In this document: positions 1-5,637 of the stretch, one piece after another
How positions within the stretch are numbered: the stretch's first letter is position 1
How the letters are laid out: each line of letters begins with the position of its first letter
Source of the DNA: Ochromonadaceae sp. CCMP2298
Taxonomy: Eukaryota; Sar; Synurophyceae; Ochromonadales; Ochromonadaceae
Length of the DNA stretch: 11,929 nt
Reading direction: 5' to 3'
Assembly: GCA_026770595.1 (NCBI GenBank)
Contig: MU634482.1
Location: 1 to 11,929 of the forward strand
Position numbers and translations under genes: made by a program
The notes under the pieces: generated by a model
Databases searched by the model: none
Seen by the model: the letters and a program-made list of their open reading frames with translations, nothing else
What the model was told of the DNA's origin: nothing

Positions 1-167
1 TAGTGCATATTTGCAGCGAGTAGAAATAGGCACACAGGGTGGGGGGGGTGGGAGGAGCGGGAGAGCGCGAGGGAGCAGAAGTTGTGTGTGTGTGTGTGTG
101 TCTGTGTGTGTGAGTGTGAGGTATGGGATGTGTGTGTGTGTGAGTGTGAGGTATGGGAGATGTGTAC
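1..167 (-). other. Partial intron of the shikimate kinase gene
   Basis: On the minus strand it starts with GTACACATC directly after the RPLL codons. It then runs through CA-repeat DNA into a pyrimidine-rich stretch (about 45-75 on the plus strand). No AG follows before the window edge, so the acceptor is outside. The intron is at least 167 nt long. Confidence 0.75.
81..158. repeat. (TG)n microsatellite with a duplicated 26-nt block
   Basis: A (GT)n run at about 82-101 is followed by two identical 26-nt blocks, at 103-128 and 133-158, each ending GTGTGAGGTATGGGA. The period is 30 nt. The tract lies entirely in the shikimate kinase intron, where its length is free to vary. Confidence 0.9.
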
Positions 168-747
168 CTAACAGGGGTCTCTTGCTGATCTGGCTCTCGT
201 CTGCTTGCAGCCTCCTCAGCACGTCCTCCGGAGACACATCCAGGTACACCACGATCCCGTGCCGCAGCAGGCCCCAGTTCTCCCTCTTCATCACTATACC
301 CCCCCCGGTGGCCGTCACCACCCGCGTGTACTGCGCCATCTGCATGAGTATCTGGTACTCCAGCTCGCGGAACTCCTTCTCGTTCCCCGCCTTGAAAAAA
401 TCCGCAATGGGCATCTCCACCATGAATTCCGCGATCTCGTCCGTGTCCAGGAAGCGATAGCCCAACTTCTTGGCCAGCGCGTCGCCCAGAGTGCTCTTGC
501 CGGAGCCCATCATCCCCACGAGGTATATGCCCGTTCCCTTCAGTTCCAAGCACAGCTTCGCCGCGGGGTCCTGGGAGGTCGGGGCGGCAGAGCTGCACAG
601 TCGAGAGCTCGCCCCGCAGTGGCTCCGTGCCGTCAGGCTAGGTAGTGTTGATGACGCGCATCTTCTGGGCAGTGCATTGTTCCAAACAAAAGACACTGCG
701 CACTGTATCATGAGAGACCAAACCAGCAGCTGCAGGGGCTGTAGCAT
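168..747 (-). CDS. Shikimate kinase, plastid precursor (first exon, partial gene)
   Basis: Shikimate kinase phosphorylates shikimate to shikimate-3-phosphate with ATP, in the path to chorismate and aromatic amino acids. Visible motifs: P-loop GMMGSGKST (residues 78-86), DTD (101-103) and FRELE (126-130) for shikimate binding, ATGGG (146-150), and the start of the lid, RPLL (190-193). Residues 1-19 (MLQPLQLLVWSLMIQCAVS) form a signal peptide followed by F20, then an Arg/Ser-rich transit-like stretch to about residue 60. This is a bipartite plastid presequence of the complex-red-plastid type. The start at 747 is the first ATG after an in-frame stop. The exon ends at 168 with donor GTACAC after one base of the next codon. 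The intron (167 to beyond 1) shows no acceptor AG in the window, so the rest of the lid and the C-terminal helix lie off the left edge. The family assignment is secure; exact targeting is inferred. Confidence 0.93.
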
Positions 748-1159
748 TGTCACTGTGGATGCGACTTGAGCCCGCTCCGTCAGGTGTGCTCGTTTCGCCT
801 AACCCTGGCAAAGACTCGCGTGCCGTTTGACTCGGGTGTAGTGCGGCGATCCCTTGAGCCATTCACGCACAGAGCGAGAGGCTACCGGTAGGAGTGCAAC
901 CCACACAACCAAATCTGTTGCAAGGACGCGTCATAAGTTATCACATCCATGGCCACAAACCCCCTCCATTGTTCCCAACAAGGGACTAGGGACCAGATTC
1001 CTCTGTTTTGGGCTCGTCACGAGCAACGTGATCTTATGTAGCTCTCCTCAACCCACACCTGGCACACCCGCTCTCTCACTCCTCTCACTCATCTGTGTTC
1101 ATCTGTCCATCTGATCATCACATCATCTGTTCATCTGCCAGAGTCCCTCACTCGCTCTC
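748..1159. promoter_or_regulatory. Divergent promoter region, shikimate kinase / HAD protein
   Basis: This 412-nt gap separates two start codons facing away from each other, so both promoters and both 5' UTRs must lie here. I see no clear TATA box. The part next to the HAD start (about 1088-1138) is a pyrimidine-rich run with several copies of TCATCTG, ending in TCATCTGCCAG, which would also work as a 3' splice site. A GTAGGAG donor-like site occurs near 888, so a 5' UTR intron of the HAD gene is possible but unproven. Repeat copy A lies at 788-874, 41-127 nt upstream of the kinase start. Confidence 0.5.
788..874. repeat. Dispersed direct repeat, copy A
   Basis: This 87-nt stretch matches 2568-2645 in the same orientation. 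Shared blocks include GCTCGTTTCGCCT, GCAAAGACTCGCGTGCCG, GTAGTGCGGCGA, CCCTTGAGCCATTCAC and CACAGAG. Copy A has two extra short insertions (about 9 nt in total) plus a few substitutions. It lies upstream of the shikimate kinase start. Its nature is unknown. Confidence 0.9.
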
Positions 1160-2320
1160 ATGAAGCTGTTCCTCTTGCTTCTTTCGGTAGTGCGGACGGG
1201 CGCATTCACCGCGCGGCGCGCCTCGCCCAGCAGTGCCGCCAGGCGCGTTCGTGCTGCTCCAGAGGCAGTGCGTCTTTGGGAGCGCCACTCCTCGTCCTCG
1301 TCGCGTTTCGCCCTTGGCGCCGCGAGGAAGGACTTCCTCGCGCTGGACTTCGACGGCGTCGTGTGCGCCAGCTCAGGCGAGAGCAGCGTGTCCTCAATCA
1401 TCGCGGCGAACAAGGAGTGGCCTGATTTCTGCAACATCCCAAGAGACGCGGCGAAGTTCGCTCTTATCAGCAGCATCGTCAGCGCCGTGCGGCCTGTTAT
1501 AGAGACAGGCTACGAGAATATGCTGGTGGTGCGGTACCTGGTGGAGGACTACAGAGGGGCGGCGGGGGTGGGGGGGCGCGGTCTGGATGTGCAGATCTGG
1601 AGGGATGCGAACACGCAGTACATTCTAGAAGACTGGAATGCGCATTTCAGAGACGCCCTGCTGGCCCGGTACGGCTCCACCAAGGAGGGCCTCATTGCAT
1701 CCTTCGGGCAGACCAGGGACACTATGATCGAAGAGGAGTTCCCTTTCTGGGTGAGCCTCAACAAGATATACCCCGCTGTGCTGGGCAGTCTGCGCACCAT
1801 TTCGTCCGACACCTGCGTGGGCACAAAGGTCAACCCCTTCTTGGACAGCGTGTTCGTGATAACCACCAAGCAGGAGCGGTTTGTGCGGGCGATCTTGGAG
1901 AACAATGGTTTGTTCTTGATACGCGATGGGGTGAGCAACCGACTGCCCCCCACAGGTGAGCAATCTGGTGATACCGCTACCGACGCCGCCCCAGTGAGCA
2001 ACATTTTCGACCTGGACAATGCGTACGGCTCGAAGGTGAGGGTGCTGCAGGAGCTCACTCGCAGGCTGGCGGCCTCGGCGGAGCAGTGTGCGCAGGAGGA
2101 GCAGCCCACTCTGCACTTCGTGGAGGACAGGTACGAGACCCTCTTGGCCACCCTGGCGCACAAAGCCGCCCACCCCCTCAGCCTGAACGTCAAATGTTAC
2201 CTGGTGGACTGGGGCTACAACACACCGGAGCAGCGCAGGGCCGCGAGAGAGAATCCGGAGGTGGAGTTGATCTCGCAGGAGGAATTCGGGGCTCTGGTGG
2301 GGCGCGTCACAGGTAGGTGA
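1160..2320 (+). CDS. HAD-superfamily (haloacid dehalogenase-like) protein, plastid precursor
   Basis: 386 aa in a single exon. HAD motif I is LALDFDGVVC, with D63 as the expected nucleophile and D65 as acid/base. Motif II is likely the Thr of VFVITTKQERF (near residue 235). A Lys (SKVRVLQEL) precedes motif IV, FVEDRYETL (E322, D323). The C-terminal YLVDWGYNTPEQR plus LISQEEF resembles chloroplast HAD-like proteins of plants and algae, from memory of the family. The substrate cannot be read from sequence; phosphatase activity is the family default. MKLFLLLLSVVRTGA|F16 is a signal peptide with +1 Phe, then an Arg/Ser-rich transit-like segment, so plastid import is likely. A segment at about 255-285 (PTGEQSGDTATDAAP) looks like a linker insertion. 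AATAAA lies at 2543-2548, about 220 nt after the stop. The gene is bracketed by the direct repeats at 788-874 and 2568-2645. Confidence 0.85.
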   Translation: MKLFLLLLSVVRTGAFTARRASPSSAARRVRAAPEAVRLWERHSSSSSRFALGAARKDFLALDFDGVVCASSGESSVSSIIAANKEWPDFCNIPRDAAKFALISSIVSAVRPVIETGYENMLVVRYLVEDYRGAAGVGGRGLDVQIWRDANTQYILEDWNAHFRDALLARYGSTKEGLIASFGQTRDTMIEEEFPFWVSLNKIYPAVLGSLRTISSDTCVGTKVNPFLDSVFVITTKQERFVRAILENNGLFLIRDGVSNRLPPTGEQSGDTATDAAPVSNIFDLDNAYGSKVRVLQELTRRLAASAEQCAQEEQPTLHFVEDRYETLLATLAHKAAHPLSLNVKCYLVDWGYNTPEQRRAARENPEVELISQEEFGALVGRVTGR

Positions 2321-2354
2321 TCGTATGCCCGAGATGAGGGTAGAGGTAGGTGGA

Positions 2355-2383
2355 GGCGAACGCAGAATTCTTGAATTCTCGCC
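2355..2383. repeat. Short inverted repeat in the HAD 3' UTR
   Basis: AGAATTC TT GAATTCT (2364-2379) is a 7-bp-arm inverted repeat, flanked outside by GGCG (2355-2358) and CGCC (2380-2383). A short hairpin in the transcript is possible. I would assign it no function. Confidence 0.45.
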
Positions 2384-2542
2384 TACAGCACACTATCGCC
2401 ACTAGGCATGTCGGCGCACTCCGCTGCGGAGCTGTGTTCGTGTAGTGTTAGAGTAGCTTTCCGTCGAGAGAAAGAGAGGGGGGAGGGGCAACTGTTGGAG
2501 AGTGTCATACTGTACTTAATACCTTAGTGTCCAACTGTTTTG

Positions 2543-2548
2543 AATAAA
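2543..2548 (+). promoter_or_regulatory. Polyadenylation signal AATAAA of the HAD gene
   Basis: This is an exact AATAAA in an AT-rich context (TTTTGAATAAATGTACATTG), 223 nt past the HAD stop and 20 nt before repeat copy B. The transcript probably ends at or just inside the repeat. Confidence 0.55.
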
Positions 2549-2567
2549 TGTACATTGTCTGTTAGGA

Positions 2568-2645
2568 GCTCGTTTCGCCTTAGCAAAGACTCGCGTGCCG
2601 ACTCGGATGTAGTGCGGCGACCCCTTGAGCCATTCACCCACAGAG
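2568..2645. repeat. Dispersed direct repeat, copy B
   Basis: This is a 78-nt copy of the sequence at 788-874, in the same orientation, 1.78 kb away. It begins 20 nt after the HAD AATAAA and ends 31 nt from the stop of the facing gene at 2677. It therefore lies in that gene's 3' UTR and just past the likely end of the HAD transcript. Together the two copies frame the HAD gene exactly. Confidence 0.9.
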
Positions 2646-2676
2646 ATGGAACGTGCCAACCAATCCTGTGTCTCAT

Positions 2677-3504
2677 TTACACAACTTCTACGTCGATTAT
2701 AGACTCATCGTCCCCGAACTTCTCCTCCAGCTCGTCGTTGCGGAAGTCGTCGTACTCGGCCAGCTTGCGCAGGCGATCCACCACGCTCACGTGCAGCGCC
2801 GTGTCCGTGCCGTAGGGCAGGTTGAAGCCCTCCTTGCTGCACATCTTGACGATGCGCGAGACGGGCACCTGCAGCTCGTCGGCTAGGTCGTGGATGCTGA
2901 CCGCGTCGTAGCCCTCGTTGCTCTCGAAGGGGTCGAGCGAGGTCAGCGCCTGCAGCAGCTGGTACACCTGCTCGCCCGTCATGAAGTTGCCCACGGCGGT
3001 GTCCACGTCCACGGGGGTTGCGCAGCCCAGCTGGGAAACGAAGTCTCCCAGGTAGGAGAGCGAGAACTGGTAGGACTCGCATATGTCCCGCAGGCTCTGC
3101 TGGCTGATGCTGTGCACCGCGGAGCTGTCGTGCTGCTCGTCGCGGTACATGGAGTCGAACAGAGACTCGCTCACTGGGGCGCGGTTGATGCGCTGCTGCA
3201 CCACGATCTCGTCCTCGCTGCCCAGCCACCACTCGCCTGCCTGCAGACGCACGCTCTGCCGCCCGGCCCTGGGGCTGGAGCCCCTGCGGCAGAAGTCGCC
3301 CCCTTCGACGCTGTTGATAAACCGATGCAGATACAACCCTTCGACACTATCGACACCGCGTTGGTTCGTGGCTGAGATACTGGTTACTCCTCGGGCCCAT
3401 CGTAGGGATTGTGTTGGACCCGCGAGCACCAGAAAAAGGCACAGCGGCAGTAGTACCGTTGCTAGCGCCCGCCTCGCCAGCGGCTGTCTCCGGATCGATG
3501 CCAT
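2677..3504 (-). CDS. Unrecognised exported or plastid protein with IF-2N-like helical region
   Basis: 275 aa, single exon. I do not recognise the family with confidence. The N-terminus MASIRRQPLARR plus a hydrophobic stretch (residues 13-30, ATVLLPLCLFLVLAGPTQS) is a signal peptide or anchor. Residues 35-130 look like a transit or low-complexity region. A helical core begins near 135. Residues 140-190 contain DICESYQFSLSYLGDFVSQLG, a PVDVDTAVGNFMTGEQVYQLL stretch and LTSLDP. Residues 203-250 (IHDLADELQVPVSRIVKMC...EGFNLP) have the LAxELxV spacing of the IF-2 N-terminal small helical domain. The end is strongly acidic (DELEEKFGDDESIIDVEVV). The start at 3504 is the first true ATG; three codons further upstream there is only a TTG. 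The gene is clearly coding, with biased composition and conserved-looking helices. A plastid regulatory or RNA-associated role is a guess. Confidence 0.75.
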   Translation of the reverse strand: MASIRRQPLARRALATVLLPLCLFLVLAGPTQSLRWARGVTSISATNQRGVDSVEGLYLHRFINSVEGGDFCRRGSSPRAGRQSVRLQAGEWWLGSEDEIVVQQRINRAPVSESLFDSMYRDEQHDSSAVHSISQQSLRDICESYQFSLSYLGDFVSQLGCATPVDVDTAVGNFMTGEQVYQLLQALTSLDPFESNEGYDAVSIHDLADELQVPVSRIVKMCSKEGFNLPYGTDTALHVSVVDRLRKLAEYDDFRNDELEEKFGDDESIIDVEVV

Positions 3505-3872
3505 CGCCTTCAAACGCCGATCGAATATACCTCGGATAACCCTTCAACTCTCTGGGTCTCTTCTCTCTGATCTATGCCAATTATCTTTGTCTCAACTCTC
3601 TGCGTCCCCCAAGGCACTTGCTTCTCTTCTCTCTCCACATCACATGGGTATAATGGAGGGGTTTTTGGTGCGTGGCCATGGATGATTGTCCTGCTCTGTT
3701 TTGCCCCGCAATGACGTGTTGGCAGAGTCGGTTGCTCTCCTCAACCCATCACACTCGAAGCTCTCCCTCGGCATTATCCCACCCTTCAGTTCGGCCGTCT
3801 TCAGACTCCAACAAGCCTCGCTATCTTTCCGCGACAGTCTACTCTCTCAGCGATCAACATCTTTCCGGAATC
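3505..3872. promoter_or_regulatory. Divergent promoter region, unrecognised gene / ferredoxin-like gene
   Basis: A 368-nt gap between two divergent starts, rich in CTCTCT pyrimidine runs (3545-3635). A TATAAT-like element (GGTATAATGG, about 3647-3656) lies some 220 nt before the ferredoxin ATG. A bZIP-type TGACGTG core occurs at about 3713-3719. Both are short matches and carry little weight alone. An open frame continues upstream of the ferredoxin ATG through this region but looks non-coding. Confidence 0.45.
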
Positions 3873-4316
3873 ATGTTGCAACCGTTTGCTCTTGTGCTGG
3901 TGCTGTGCCTCCTCTCTGCAGCAACAGCATTTCTCTCACCGGCACAGACCAAATGCGCTGGAACTAGGCTCCACATGGGCTTCGGGGATATGCTGAAAAA
4001 GGCCCTTGCTAACGATCCCAATTTGCCACCAGCGTCGAACCCTGGTCTGACCGGTGGCCAGCCAGCCACAGTTGAAGTTGAGTTCCTGCCGTCGGGGAAG
4101 AAGGTGAAAGCCTACCTCGGCCAGGACTTGAAGCTAATCGCGAGCGCTGCCAAGGTGGACATCAAGTACAATTGCTCAAAGGGTGAGTGCGGAACATGCA
4201 CGGTGGATTTCAATGGCAAGAAGGTGCGGACGTGCGTGAGCTCGCTGCCAACAACGTCCAATCTCAAGAAGTTCACCATCACAACGCCCTCCAAGAATGC
4301 TCCCACTAAGAAGTGA
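3873..4316 (+). CDS. [2Fe-2S] ferredoxin-like protein, plastid precursor
   Basis: 147 aa, single exon. MLQPFALVLVLCLLSAATA|F20 is a clear signal peptide with +1 Phe, then a short transit region to about residue 35, so the mature protein is about 110 aa. The mature part begins HMGFGDMLKKAL. A Pro/Gly linker follows, then a beta-grasp fold (VEVEFLPSGKKVKAYLGQ). The cluster ligands are C101, C106, C109 and C121, i.e. C-x4-C-x2-C-x11-C. Photosynthetic plant-type ferredoxins have about 29 residues before the last Cys. The x11 spacing is that of the succinate dehydrogenase iron-sulfur subunit. The protein therefore probably transfers single electrons in the plastid but is not the main photosynthetic ferredoxin. 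It ends in a basic tail (PSKNAPTKK). The start was chosen because the signal peptide begins exactly there. The electron partner is unknown. Confidence 0.85.
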   Translation: MLQPFALVLVLCLLSAATAFLSPAQTKCAGTRLHMGFGDMLKKALANDPNLPPASNPGLTGGQPATVEVEFLPSGKKVKAYLGQDLKLIASAAKVDIKYNCSKGECGTCTVDFNGKKVRTCVSSLPTTSNLKKFTITTPSKNAPTKK

Positions 4317-4570
4317 GTTACGTGGCGAGGCTGCTGACTAGTCGGGAACGAAGTACACCGACTGTGCATGATGTCCTGCTGGAGACGTAGTATTATGCTG
4401 CAACGACTCTCATGTACCCTGTTCAATAACTGTTTATAGAGTGCTCCAGCGTAAGAAACAAAGTTCAAAGAAACACAGTAGAAAGTCAATACCTCATGTA
4501 GTTTGGCTTACAAGCAAGTGTGTAACCGTGGAAAGCACGGTGTCGAGACATTCAGATCGCGCGTATTTGC
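4317..4570. other. Convergent 3' region, ferredoxin-like / cyclophilin
   Basis: This 254-nt AT-richer gap holds both 3' UTRs. It has no AATAAA on the plus strand and only weak variants such as CAATAA near 4423. No gene or repeat is seen. Confidence 0.6.
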
Positions 4571-5343
4571 TTAGGCGAGCTGGCCGCAGTCCACGATGCT
4601 GATCGCCTGGGAAGTGCGGCCGCTGCTGCTGCCGAGCGACTCGATCTGCTTGACGACCTCCATGCCCTGGGTGACAGCGCCGAAAACCTGAATAGAGGGG
4701 GGATTAATAGGTTAATAGGCACAGTAGTGGAGACAGGGGGGGTAAAATAGGCACAGGCACAGCGAAGAGAGAGGGGGTGCATACCACGTGCTTGCCATCG
4801 AGCCAGGGGGTCTCAGCCGTGGTGATGAAGAACTGGGATCCGTTCGAGCCGGGGCCCGAGTTGGCCATGGATAGCAGCCCGGGTGTGGAGTGCTTCAGGA
4901 TGAAGTTCTCGTCGGGGAACTTGGCGCCGTAGATGGACTCACCGCCTGGGGATATGCAAGGCGAGGTGCAAAGTGTGCGTTAGATAAAGATAACGCGGGT
5001 ATCAGTCATGCGACTTACCAGTGCCGTTTCCGGCAGTGAAGTCTCCTCCCTGCAGCATGAAGTTGGGGATCACGCGATGGAACACGGACCCCTTGAACCA
5101 GAGGTTCTTGCTGGGGGTGCTCTTCTCGCCGGTGCAGAGAACTCTGCAGAAAAATGTATGTAAGTTTAGAGAGACGCGATTTAAAGTCAAGGGCAAGATG
5201 CTTGTTGACAAGGGCGAGACGTTGAGGCCTCACCTGAAGTTCTCCGCAGTGCGCGGCACAACATCGGCTCTGAGGGTGAACTCGATGCGGCCGGCGGGGC
5301 GGCCGCCGATGGCAACGTCGAAGAAAACGATGGGGTAGGACAT
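4571..5343 (-). CDS. Cyclophilin-type peptidyl-prolyl cis-trans isomerase (cytosolic), four exons
   Basis: Exons on the minus strand: 5234-5343, 5019-5143, 4785-4945 and 4571-4687. They total 513 nt and encode 170 aa, the usual size of single-domain cyclophilin A. All three introns (90, 73 and 97 nt) are GT-AG and the joins restore family sequence: [20 protein letters not shown] and GKHV-VFGAV. The protein isomerises X-Pro bonds. Active-site residues are present: FHRVIPNF (Arg, Phe), MLQGGDFT (Gln), [16 protein letters not shown] and [12 protein letters not shown]. The Trp of WLDGKHV is the residue linked to cyclosporin binding. There is no signal peptide: the protein starts directly [10 protein letters not shown], so it is cytosolic or nuclear. 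The frame stays open upstream of 5343 but only with non-ATG codons. The segment [15 protein letters not shown] matches the family's extended loop in shortened form. It is the most intron-rich gene here and looks fully intact. Confidence 0.96.
4688..4784 (-). other. Cyclophilin intron 3
   Basis: 97 nt, from GTATGC to TTCAG. It contains CCTATTAACCTATTAAT near the 3' end, a likely branch region. The decamer TGTGCCTATT occurs twice here (plus-strand 4714-4723 and 4746-4755) and once in the shikimate kinase intron (25-34). Confidence 0.85.
4946..5018 (-). other. Cyclophilin intron 2
   Basis: 73 nt, GTAAGT donor, CTAAC branch-like site, CCCCAG acceptor. It splits a Gly codon (g|gc) in GNGTGGES. 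Confidence 0.88.
5144..5233 (-). other. Cyclophilin intron 1
   Basis: 90 nt, GTGAGG donor, CTTAC branch-like site, TTTTTCTGCAG acceptor. It splits an Arg codon (ag|a) in NFRVLC. Confidence 0.88.
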
Positions 5344-5637
5344 GATGACGCTGGCAAATACGATTGTAATGTGAGTGAGGATCCACGGGCCGCTGAACTC
5401 AACAGGCACAAGGCAGGTTCCAGAACAGCGACCAATGAAAGGTGCCACCAGGGGGTTTGGGGATGAAAGGTCCAATTCCCAAGGGGCTTTTTCTCCGCAC
5501 TTCTTCTTGCGCGAGCAACGGGTCTGGCAGTCTGGTGAACAATTGCTTGCTCCGCATCGGTGACCGCACTGATTGAGCCTGTTTGGCTTTGAAATCCCTC
5601 GGTACTGCGTACTCTCGACTGCCAGCCGCCCTGCAGA
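5344..5637. promoter_or_regulatory. Divergent promoter region, cyclophilin / LRR-kinase
   Basis: This 294-nt gap between divergent starts is the shortest shared promoter in the window. No TATA box is evident. Apart from open-frame shadows I see no structured element. Confidence 0.45.

Larger units (their letters stand above)
2321..2676. other. Convergent 3' region between HAD gene and unrecognised gene
   Basis: This 356-nt gap holds the two 3' UTRs. It contains a small inverted repeat (2355-2383), a polyadenylation signal (2543-2548) and repeat copy B (2568-2645). No gene is visible. Confidence 0.7.

Noticed and set aside
11-460. 149-codon plus-strand frame at the left end
   Set aside because: It reads (TG)n as a Val/Cys/Ser run and then the antisense of shikimate kinase.
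1549-2193. Antisense frames inside the HAD gene
   Set aside because: Low-information translations opposite a gene with clear HAD motifs.
788-2645. tRNA gene or tRNA-derived SINE in the direct repeats
   Set aside because: The minus strand has an A-box-like TGGCTCAAGGG(G/A), but I find no B box (GGTTCGA type) and no cloverleaf.
3672-3872. N-terminal extension of the ferredoxin frame (67 codons)
   Set aside because: The signal peptide starts exactly at the ATG at 3873. The extension is Ser/His-rich and would bury the targeting signal.
5344-5475. N-terminal extension of cyclophilin
   Set aside because: The frame is open but has no ATG, and [10 protein letters not shown] at 5343 is a canonical cytosolic start.
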